In this document: positions 1 to 5,487 of the stretch, piece by piece
How positions within the stretch are numbered: the first letter of the stretch is position 1
Layout of the letters: every line of letters starts with the position of its first letter
Assembly (NCBI GenBank): GCA_023480605.1
Contig: JAMCWS010000192.1
Location: forward strand, 1-5,621
DNA length: 5,621 nucleotides
Reading direction: 5' to 3'
Source of the DNA: a bacterium
Lineage (GTDB): Bacteria > Sumerlaeota > Sumerlaeia > MVZB01
Made by a program: the position numbers and the translations under genes
Notes under the pieces: model-generated
Database searches by the model: none
What the model was told of the DNA's origin: nothing
Seen by the model: only the letters and a program-made list of their open reading frames with translations

Positions 1-16
1 TGTGCTCTTCCGATCT
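1..16. other. Illumina adapter remnant
   Basis: The first 16 bases (TGTGCTCTTCCGATCT) are identical to the 3' end of the Illumina TruSeq read-2 adapter. The aminotransferase reading frame entering from the right makes good family sense up to base 17. Past that point it would encode R-S-E-E-H, which is simply the adapter read in reverse complement. This stretch should be treated as library sequence, not genome. Confidence 0.95.
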
Positions 17-244
17 GTTGGAGGTGTAGCTCGTTTCGCCGCGGGCGACGCGATACATCGAGGCCTCGCGCACGCGCCAGGGGGTTGAAAAATCCGGCTC
101 GCCGACTCCCAGCGAAACGATGTCGTCACGGCCGATGACCAGTTCGAAAAAAGCTCGGATGCCCGACGGCGGGATCCCGGTCACCGCGCTGGCCACGCGG
201 GATCGGGAAGGATGCTGGAAGTCGATTTTTTCGGGCTGGCCCAT
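17..244 (-). CDS. PLP-dependent class I/II aminotransferase, N-terminal fragment
   Basis: This is the N-terminal 76 codons of a fold-type I pyridoxal-phosphate aminotransferase, the aspartate/aromatic aminotransferase-like group. The gene starts at ATG (244 downward) and is cut off at the contig edge; the family is usually about 380-400 residues, so roughly four fifths is missing. Visible family features are SGIRAFFEL (residues 28-36), the segment DDIVSLGVGEPDF (40-52) with its typical GxGEPDF turn, TPWRVREA (54-61) and the GETSYTSN end (69-76), which sits in the substrate-binding N-terminal arm. The PLP-binding lysine lies in the missing part, so activity and substrate cannot be judged. A GAGG Shine-Dalgarno (257-254 on the minus strand), 9 bases upstream, supports this start. 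The gene is transcribed away from the sigma-factor operon and is probably unrelated housekeeping amino acid metabolism. The frame has no stop codon within the window. Confidence 0.88.
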
Positions 245-336
245 CGTTGACTACCTCGGCTTGGGGGATCAAGGATGTAGGATTTTGCCGTCGCCGCGAC
301 CGGCGCGGTTTCCCCTCCGGTGGATGCATTCTCACC

Positions 337-365
337 CTTATAGAATTCCAGGCGCCGATTTGCAA
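337..365 (-). promoter_or_regulatory. Candidate sigma-70-type promoter for the aminotransferase
   Basis: Reading leftward, TTGCAA (365-360) and TATAAG (342-337) are separated by 17 bases, close to the vegetative -35/-10 consensus at the preferred spacing. Transcription would begin near 330, leaving a leader of roughly 85 bases before the ATG at 244. The call rests on motif match only. TTGCAA is its own reverse complement, so the -35 box alone does not define direction; the -10 box and the gene position do. Confidence 0.4.
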
Positions 366-425
366 GCGTAGATTTGGGCGGTTAGCCGGTAATTAAAAGG
401 GGGCGACGTGCGCTGAAAAATGAGA

Positions 426-443
426 CGGATGGGTCGGATGGGA
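426..443. repeat. Two-copy 9-base tandem repeat
   Basis: CGGATGGGT is followed directly by CGGATGGGA, a 9-base period seen twice. A looser copy of the theme precedes it (GAGACGGAT). It lies about 80 bases from the hexanucleotide repeat, so this spacer has two separate patches of simple-sequence DNA. Two units may be chance. Confidence 0.45.
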
Positions 444-520
444 CCGAAAGGAGACAGGAGAGGGAAACGGCGCGGTCTTTCCGAGTCGAGCGGCCAAACT
501 ACGAAATACATGCTTATTTC

Positions 521-568
521 GATTACGATTACGATTACGATTACGATCACGAGCACGATCACGAACAC
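521..568. repeat. Hexanucleotide tandem repeat, eight units
   Basis: Four perfect GATTAC units (521-544) are followed by four degenerate units in the same register: GATCAC, GAGCAC, GATCAC and GAACAC. The pattern GA-N-Y-AC is preserved across all eight, with changes only at positions 3 and 4. A ninth unit (GAGAGT) breaks down. Because the period is a multiple of three, any frame through it reads as an alternating dipeptide (Asp-Tyr then Asp/Glu-His in the phase of 521, Ile-Thr in another, Val-Ile on the other strand). Small proteins predicted across it are therefore probably artefacts. Confidence 0.92.
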
Positions 569-626
569 GAGAGTGAATGTCCGGGATGCTTCGCGACTTT
601 CACGTGCCCTTGCGTGATCGCCCGGG

Positions 627-646
627 AGGCGTGCTAAGCGCCTTTT
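627..646 (+). terminator. Weak stem-loop followed by a short T-run
   Basis: AGGCGT (627-632) can pair with GCGCCT (638-643), using one G-U pair, around a GCTAA loop. TTTT covers 643-646. This resembles a minimal intrinsic terminator or a leader hairpin. No gene ends just before it, so a terminator role would imply an unannotated transcript across the repeat region. The stem is short and may be chance in GC-rich DNA. Confidence 0.2.
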
Positions 647-649
647 CCC

Positions 650-655
650 TATAAT
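650..655 (+). promoter_or_regulatory. Perfect TATAAT -10 box upstream of the sigma-factor gene
   Basis: TATAAT matches the vegetative -10 consensus exactly and points toward the ECF sigma gene. Transcription would begin around 662, leaving a leader of about 130 bases before the ATG at 791. No good -35 hexamer is present at 16-18 bases upstream (around 627-633 the sequence is AGGCGTG), and there is no extended TG motif. It would be weak or activator-dependent if real. A second, poorer arrangement is TTGCAT (662-667) with TTCAAT (685-690) at 17 bases. Confidence 0.33.
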
Positions 656-724
656 GAACACTTGCATATTCCGTGAAATTATTCTTCAATCTGGGGTGCA
701 TAGGCTGGGAACGTGATGTTTTAT

Positions 725-738
725 CGGGCCGCGGCCCG
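725..738. repeat. Perfect 14-bp GC palindrome
   Basis: CGGGCCGCGGCCCG is self-complementary over all 14 bases with no spacer. It lies in the leader of the sigma gene if the ATG at 791 is used, or just inside the coding region if the upstream GTG 713/ATG 716 is used. It could be an operator or a chance product of high GC content. Confidence 0.5.
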
Positions 739-790
739 CAGGGCGTTGTGTAAGCCCGCAATCCACCCGGCACCAGGTAAGTTGGCGATC

Positions 791-1432
791 ATGGCTCTCG
801 CGGATGTTCCAGTTGCGCTGATCGAAGCATGCCGCCGCGGCGAGCGGGCGGCCATTGAACGGCTCCTCCGGCTGGTCAGTCCGGATATTTACCGGCTGGT
901 TTATTCGATGCTGCGCGACCACGACGACGCCGACGAAGTCGTGCAAGAGACGCTGATCCGCCTGTTTCGCCATCTGCCGAGTCTCAAAGATGCGGATCGC
1001 TTCGCGTCGTGGGTGATGCGCATCGCGGTCAACCAGGTCCAGACTTGGCGCGTGAAAAAGGGGCGCAACCGCCTCTATGAAATGGCCGAGGGCTTCGAGC
1101 CTGACGAAGACGTGATCGTTTTCGCCGGTTCGGCGGGGGGGAATCCCCGCGAGGAAGCCGTCCGGCGCGAGGTGCGCGACGAGATCGAACTGGCGATGAC
1201 CGAATTGCCCGAACGCCAGAAAATGGCGATGGTGCTGTTCGAGATCGAAGGGCTGTCGATCAAGGAAGTGGCCTCGGCGATGGATTGCAGCGAGGGAGCC
1301 GTCAAGTTCAACATCCACAAGGCGCGCAAGAAGCTCCAGCGCCGGCTCGCCCACCTGGTCAAGAATTGGAAATTCGGCTCGCGATCGGCCGCGGCGGCGC
1401 CGGATTGCCTGGCCAATGTCGATCATCCGTAA
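791..1432 (+). CDS. ECF-type RNA polymerase sigma factor (sigma-70 family)
   Basis: The product is a 213-residue extracytoplasmic-function sigma factor that would direct RNA polymerase core to a dedicated set of promoters. Region sigma-2 is visible at about residues 28-90: a DDADEVVQETLIRLF motif (46-60, core and -10 binding), then FASWVMRIAVNQ (71-82). Region sigma-4 spans about 132-187: LPERQKMAMVLFEIEGLSIKEVA is followed by a helix-turn-helix with recognition segment SEGAVKFNIHKARKKL (167-182). The linker is short and carries no sigma-3, as expected for ECF factors. I chose ATG 791 because homology-like sequence begins right after it (VALIEACRRGE) and AGGTAA lies at 775-780. The frame is open upstream to GTG 713, which would add 26 residues of unconvincing sequence. 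The last 20 residues are an unusual Ala-rich tail. A zf-HC2 anti-sigma gene follows directly, the usual partner arrangement. Confidence 0.93.
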   Translation: MALADVPVALIEACRRGERAAIERLLRLVSPDIYRLVYSMLRDHDDADEVVQETLIRLFRHLPSLKDADRFASWVMRIAVNQVQTWRVKKGRNRLYEMAEGFEPDEDVIVFAGSAGGNPREEAVRREVRDEIELAMTELPERQKMAMVLFEIEGLSIKEVASAMDCSEGAVKFNIHKARKKLQRRLAHLVKNWKFGSRSAAAAPDCLANVDHP

Positions 1433-1460
1433 ATCATTCACGCCCCGGCCAGATCCCGGC

Positions 1461-1492
1461 AAACCTTGCGTTTCACCCGCCAGTCATATAAG
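1461..1492 (+). promoter_or_regulatory. Possible internal promoter before the anti-sigma gene
   Basis: Two overlapping readings exist in the spacer between the sigma and anti-sigma genes. One is ECF-like: AAACCTT (1461-1467), 16 bases, then TCATA (1484-1488), which loosely resembles the GGAACTT-N16-TC class of ECF promoters. The other is vegetative-like: TTGCGT (1466-1471), 15 bases, then TATAAG (1487-1492), with a short spacer. Either would allow anti-sigma and downstream expression apart from the sigma gene. Motif match is modest. Confidence 0.2.
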
Positions 1493-1567
1493 TGCATGGA
1501 TTGCCGGGGTCGATGGCGGCCACGCCCGCCGTTGATTGTCCCTTATGCCCAGGATGCACATAAACCG

Positions 1568-3112
1568 ATGCGCTGCGAACGGGTCCAGTTCTATTACGAG
1601 GATTATTGCCGGTTGAGCCTGCCGGTTTCGACCCTGGCGCGCGTCGAAGACCACCTGGCCGGCTGTCCCGCTTGTCGCGAGTATTTCGAAAAGAATGATC
1701 AGATCGCCCGCCTGCTGCGCGATCACGCCGAGGTCGCACACCCCGGTCCGGGTTATTTCGATGACCTGGCTGGCCGCGTCATGGCGCGGCTGGACGAGCA
1801 GCCGCCCGCCCCGGTGCTGGATTGCGGGCTGGCGGGCGTCCGGCCGGCCTCCGCCTCGCGGCGGCCGTTGTGGTGGGCGGGGGCGGCGGCCGCGGCCGGT
1901 CTTCTGATCCTTTCGTTCGTGCCGCCGGCGCGCCAGCCCGATGTGCAATTGGCCCGGAAACTGGCCGAACCGGCCGTCACCGGCGCCATGCTCCCCGCCG
2001 AGGGCGTCTCGGTGGCGGAGATGCTGCCGGCCAACCCACTGACGGGGGGAACCATCTTCGACAAGGGCTTGTCGGGCTTTTCGAGCAACCGGCCCGACGT
2101 CGAAAGCATCATTCAGGCCCAACTGCACTACCCGGTGGAAAATGCCGACTGGCTGCCCGAGACGGAGCCAGATGAATCGGTCGCCGAGAGCGCCCCCCCG
2201 GCTTCGCCGATTCAGTGGGTGTCGACACGGCCGAAAAGCGAACGGCCGGATTCGCTTCCCAACGAGGTTCTCGAACAACTGGAACGGATCAAGACGCAGA
2301 TGGCCGCCAAAGGCGACGAGGCGCTGATCGCCGGCCTGCGCGAGTTTGACCAGACAATCCAGCGCCTGTCGGCCGAAAACGCCTCGCTCGGCGACCTGCC
2401 GATGGTGCAGCAGGCCCGCTATTACCTCAAGGGAGACGACGCGTTCACGGCCGGCCGGGCCAGCGAAGCCTGGAAATTTTTCCACCGCGTCATCACACTC
2501 GACGAGAAGTCGCCTCTGGCCACGCGCGCCCGGCTGCAGATGGCCGACCTGAATTACGCCGAGTGGGCCGATTTCCGCCAGGCCCGCGACTACTACCAGC
2601 GTTGCGCGGGGCGTGCCGCCGAACAGGCCCTGACGGCGGCCGAACGCGAGCACGTGACCCGTCAACTGGACCGACTCGACCGCTACGCCGGCAATTCCTG
2701 GGAAGCCCTCCACCTGGTCTATTGCGTCCGCCGCGGCGACTGGCCGGAGTCGCTAGCCGCGCTGCGCGGCCTGACGGCGCTGGAGGGGTCGCGCGATCTG
2801 CTGCCCGAGGCCGCCCGGGCCGCCGTCGACCGGATGAAGAGCGCGCCGGCGCCGCCGGCCAATGTCACCAACGAAATCTACAATTTGCTTGCAAAGCAGG
2901 CCCAGGTTGAGCAAAACGGAGAGATACGCGCCTGGCTGGAACTGGCCGTGGGCGATTTGCTGATCGATCAATTGAACAATCCCCAGCAGGCCATGGTATT
3001 CTACCACCAGGCCATCGAGGCCGCCGCCGAGTCGGGGGCGGCGAAGGCCGCGCGCGTCAAACTCTACGATCTCGAAGATCGGAACCTCAAGAACGACCTG
3101 GTCCGGAATTGA
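1568..3112 (+). CDS. zf-HC2 anti-sigma factor with TPR-like periplasmic region
   Basis: The product is a 514-residue predicted membrane anti-sigma factor. Residues 1-40 form a zf-HC2 zinc-binding anti-sigma domain: Cys3, then HLAGCPAC with His29, Cys33 and Cys36 in the H-x3-C-x2-C pattern. A hydrophobic segment at about 101-118 (LWWAGAAAAAGLLILSFV), preceded by RR, fits one transmembrane helix with the zinc finger in the cytosol. Residues 130-230 are Pro/Ser-rich and low complexity. About 282-348 and 458-503 look like tetratricopeptide helices (for example AFTAGRASEAWKFFHRVI and NNPQQAMVFYHQAIEAA), a region expected outside the membrane. I chose ATG 1568 because the zinc-finger domain begins there; AGGA lies 13 bases upstream, which is rather far. 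TTG 1466 or ATG 1496 would add 34 or 24 residues of unlikely sequence. It should sequester the sigma factor encoded 135 bases upstream. The TPR part may sense or bind an envelope partner. Confidence 0.82.
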   Translation: MRCERVQFYYEDYCRLSLPVSTLARVEDHLAGCPACREYFEKNDQIARLLRDHAEVAHPGPGYFDDLAGRVMARLDEQPPAPVLDCGLAGVRPASASRRPLWWAGAAAAAGLLILSFVPPARQPDVQLARKLAEPAVTGAMLPAEGVSVAEMLPANPLTGGTIFDKGLSGFSSNRPDVESIIQAQLHYPVENADWLPETEPDESVAESAPPASPIQWVSTRPKSERPDSLPNEVLEQLERIKTQMAAKGDEALIAGLREFDQTIQRLSAENASLGDLPMVQQARYYLKGDDAFTAGRASEAWKFFHRVITLDEKSPLATRARLQMADLNYAEWADFRQARDYYQRCAGRAAEQALTAAEREHVTRQLDRLDRYAGNSWEALHLVYCVRRGDWPESLAALRGLTALEGSRDLLPEAARAAVDRMKSAPAPPANVTNEIYNLLAKQAQVEQNGEIRAWLELAVGDLLIDQLNNPQQAMVFYHQAIEAAAESGAAKAARVKLYDLEDRNLKNDLVRN

Positions 3113-3115
3113 AAC

Positions 3116-5389
3116 TTGCATCTCACCCGAAACGCGCCGCGAACCCCTGAGCCTCGTTTCAATCATCGCATCATTCTTTTGCTTCTGACGGGGGGAGCAT
3201 TCTGGTGCCTGGCGGCGGGCGGCGCGCGGGGCGCGTCGTTGGCCGGCCTGTTCACGCCGGGCATCGACGCCGAAGTTTGGACCTTTGATCGCGAGGCCTT
3301 TCCGCTCAAGGATATTCAGTTCGACACGCCGCGCGATTTCGCCCGCGAAAGCCCCGGCCGGCTGTATCGCTTCACGGCCGCGCCCGATCCGCCGGATTTT
3401 TCTCTCATTCAAAAAATCGTCCATGAGCCGTTGACCACCGAATGGCTGGGCAGCCGGCCCGAGGCGATGGAATATTACCGCCTGGGCGATTACGCCGACC
3501 CCGTGCCCCCGCCCCCCGACTGGCGGCGGGCCTTCGGCCAGAGTCCCCCTTGGAAGCGGCCGGTCGCCACAACCAACACCGTGCTGCTCCCGTTTCTCAA
3601 CCATGCCATTTTCTGCTGGGCCAACGAATCCGAGGATGCCGCGCGCCGCGGCGGCGGATACCTCTTTCGCCAGTCGTTCAAAATCGACCAGCCGGGGACG
3701 CTGGCGCGTGCCGTGCTGCGGCTGGCCACCAATGGCGAACCGGTCGAGATGAGCCTGAACGAATATCCGCTCCATCTGGCCGGCAACAGGAAGTTTTCGA
3801 TCGCCGAGTTCGAAGTCACTCCCCTGATCCAGCCGGGCGCCAACATCCTGGCCGTGCACCTCCGGCAACCCCCCGGCGCGCCCGAAATGGGTTACGGGCT
3901 GGCGTTTAATCTCAAGCTGACCCGGCAGACGGCCCCGCGGCCGCCCAGCGAATTCGACCTGGCTTCGGCTCTGCTCGTCAGTGAAGACGGCGACCGGGTT
4001 TGGGGTCGCGTCATCGACATGCGGGGCGACGGAATCCGTCTCGATACTCCCTTCGGCGATTACTCGCTGAGTTGGGACGACTGTCGCGGATTGCTCTTCC
4101 CGGGCGGCTGGCACCTGGCCGATGGCCGCGGGGATCGTCTCCGCCGGAGCGTCGCGGCGGGCGACGCCTCGGCCGCCGATCCGGCGCCGCACCTCCTCTA
4201 CGGCCTGCCCGTGTCGACCCGGCCGACCCCGCTGCAGGATTGCCTGCTCCTCACGCAGGGGCGCCTGACGACGGCCAAGCCCAGTTACGTGCTCGGCCAG
4301 CGGCTTTATTTCGAAGGCGTGGAGGGCAAGCAGTATACGCTGCCGATGAACGAGGTACTCGGCGTATATCCCCCGCGGCCGGTGTCGCTGGAATTCAAAC
4401 GCCCCAAACCGGCCATGGCGCAACTGTTCTGCCGGGTGACGGCCACGAGCGGCGAACGCCTCAGCGGCCTGCTGCGCGAACTCAACGGCCGCCGGATGGT
4501 GCTCGAATCCGCCTCGGGCGACATGCTGGGTTTCGATGTCGGCCGCATCGGCGCAATCCAGTTCCCTTACCATTATCCCCGCCTGACCGGCGCCGCCGCC
4601 GAGGCCGACACGGTGGCCCTGTTGCCCCAGGTGGCGGGGCAGGAAACCTACCGGGCCACCTACCTCGATGACGTCCGGCGGGTGGAAACGGCGGCCTTCG
4701 CGCTGGGCGCCCCGTTTACGACCCTCGAACCGGACGCGTGGGCCGATCCGGCGCGGCTGACGCCGGCCAGTTATCCGGTCGTGGTGTCGGTGGACCCGGT
4801 GGGCGAGTATCTGGAAACCCTCGGGCAACCGGGCGATGCGGCGGGGACGCTGGCCAGCTACGTCAGGAACGGCGGGCGGCTGATTGTGCTGTCGCGCGGC
4901 GGAGCCTTCCGGACGGCGGTGCGCAACGACCTGGGGACGTTCCGCCGCCAGGGGGGCGCGCCCGATCCGGGCGCCTCGTTCGCGGCCCGACAGTGGGCCG
5001 TGCTGACGATCCGGCCGGCCGATCCCCAGCCGCGCGGCATCAAGGCATTCGATCACCCGCCCAACACGGCCGAGGAGTTTTTCTTTCAGCGCCAGGGGCT
5101 GCTGCCCGAAGGTCTTCACGGCCTGCCGCGGCGCATTCCGATGGCGTCGATGATCTCGGCCCCGTTTTTCCCGATGATCGGCCGCGATGGTCAGGGGACG
5201 GTTGTTTACAGCCTGACCGACACGAACGGTGCGGCGTATGGGCCGGCGTTGTCGCTGCTGCCCGCGGGGAAGGGCTACGTGGTGGTGATCGACCACTTGC
5301 TGTGGGACAGCGGAGCCGAGGACACGCCGTTCAGCGACATCGTGCTGCCCCTGTTGCTGCGCTGGGCGATGGCCGAACCGGCCCGTTGA
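3116..5389 (+). CDS. Large exported protein: jelly-roll, Sm-like repeats, GATase1-like domain
   Basis: I do not recognise a named family for this 757-residue protein. A signal peptide is clear: basic n-region with Arg18, hydrophobic core at about 19-36, and a likely cleavage after ARGA (37-40). Residues 128-149 are proline-rich. About 182-270 resemble a galactose-binding-like jelly-roll, as in accessory domains of glycoside hydrolases (LFRQSFKI, then LIQPGANILAVHLR). Three degenerate Sm-like beta repeats follow at about 286-330, 376-420 and 436-484, each roughly xL.G.V....L.L.T..G....L....I..I.FP. About 497-755 look like a class I glutamine-amidotransferase fold (LASYVRNGGRLIVLSRGGAF at 579-598), with Ser593 or Arg594 where a nucleophilic Cys would sit. 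The start is TTG 3116: the upstream in-frame TGA is 3110-3112, no ATG precedes the signal peptide, and a weak GGA lies at 3105-3107. It begins 3 bases after the anti-sigma stop, so translation is probably coupled. Function is unknown; an envelope role is inferred. Confidence 0.85.
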   Translation: MHLTRNAPRTPEPRFNHRIILLLLTGGAFWCLAAGGARGASLAGLFTPGIDAEVWTFDREAFPLKDIQFDTPRDFARESPGRLYRFTAAPDPPDFSLIQKIVHEPLTTEWLGSRPEAMEYYRLGDYADPVPPPPDWRRAFGQSPPWKRPVATTNTVLLPFLNHAIFCWANESEDAARRGGGYLFRQSFKIDQPGTLARAVLRLATNGEPVEMSLNEYPLHLAGNRKFSIAEFEVTPLIQPGANILAVHLRQPPGAPEMGYGLAFNLKLTRQTAPRPPSEFDLASALLVSEDGDRVWGRVIDMRGDGIRLDTPFGDYSLSWDDCRGLLFPGGWHLADGRGDRLRRSVAAGDASAADPAPHLLYGLPVSTRPTPLQDCLLLTQGRLTTAKPSYVLGQRLYFEGVEGKQYTLPMNEVLGVYPPRPVSLEFKRPKPAMAQLFCRVTATSGERLSGLLRELNGRRMVLESASGDMLGFDVGRIGAIQFPYHYPRLTGAAAEADTVALLPQVAGQETYRATYLDDVRRVETAAFALGAPFTTLEPDAWADPARLTPASYPVVVSVDPVGEYLETLGQPGDAAGTLASYVRNGGRLIVLSRGGAFRTAVRNDLGTFRRQGGAPDPGASFAARQWAVLTIRPADPQPRGIKAFDHPPNTAEEFFFQRQGLLPEGLHGLPRRIPMASMISAPFFPMIGRDGQGTVVYSLTDTNGAAYGPALSLLPAGKGYVVVIDHLLWDSGAEDTPFSDIVLPLLLRWAMAEPAR

Positions 5390-5391
5390 GG

Positions 5392-5439
5392 CGCCCCCGG
5401 CGGCCGCGTGGATGCGGGAACGGGGGGCGAATAATTTAT
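5392..5439 (+). terminator. Probable terminator of the sigma/anti-sigma operon
   Basis: CGCCCCC (5392-5398) pairs perfectly with GGGGGCG (5423-5429) over 7 bp, starting 2 bases after the TGA at 5387-5389. The 24-base loop is GC-rich and may fold further. AATAATTTAT (5430-5439) follows. The tail is A/T-rich but not a clean T-run, so this is an imperfect intrinsic terminator. Confidence 0.42.
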
Positions 5440-5468
5440 GAGGGCGCAGTCTCATTTTGATTGCACTT

Positions 5469-5487
5469 TTGTACCACTTTGGTACAA
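5469..5487. promoter_or_regulatory. Perfect 19-bp palindrome, likely repressor operator
   Basis: TTGTACCACTTTGGTACAA is two perfect 8-base arms (TTGTACCA / TGGTACAA) around CTT. It lies in an A/T-richer stretch downstream of the operon terminator. No T-run follows, so an operator is more likely than a terminator. The TTGTAC/GTACAA half-sites resemble those bound by GntR-type winged-helix regulators such as AraR, but the spacing differs; that assignment is inference. TTGATT (5457-5462) and TTGCAC (5461-5466) nearby could serve as -35 elements for a rightward promoter, but no clear -10 is seen. Confidence 0.6.

Larger units (their letters stand above)
245..790. other. Divergent intergenic spacer, gene-poor
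   Basis: About 550 bases separate the leftward aminotransferase from the rightward sigma factor. I find no convincing gene here. Open frames in this stretch are short, lack a good ribosome-binding site, or are low-complexity dipeptide runs caused by the hexanucleotide repeat. The spacer holds a leftward promoter candidate, two low-complexity repeat patches (426-443 and 521-568), a small stem-loop near 627-643, a TATAAT box and a GC-rich palindrome. It is less GC-rich than the flanking genes, especially at 380-420 and 500-550. Confidence 0.6.

Noticed and set aside
521..568. CRISPR array
   Set aside because: The units are 6 bases with no spacers, so this is a simple tandem repeat.
420..617. 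Small proteins across the hexanucleotide repeat (Ile-Thr run on plus, Val-Ile run on minus)
   Set aside because: A period-6 repeat yields dipeptide runs in every frame. There is no convincing ribosome-binding site and no sequence beyond the repeat that looks like a protein domain.
686..1462. A 258-codon minus-strand open frame opposite the sigma factor
   Set aside because: The plus strand has unmistakable sigma-2 and sigma-4 motifs. The minus product is a His/Arg-rich composition artefact.
1484..2713. A 409-codon open frame on the minus strand opposite the anti-sigma gene
   Set aside because: It is the same codon-aligned antisense artefact. The plus strand encodes a clear zf-HC2 domain and membrane helix.
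3110..3112. TGA recoding (selenocysteine or alternative code)
   Set aside because: The exported-protein gene also ends in TGA, at 5387-5389. The position is at the end of a helical domain directly before a signal peptide. A normal stop explains it.
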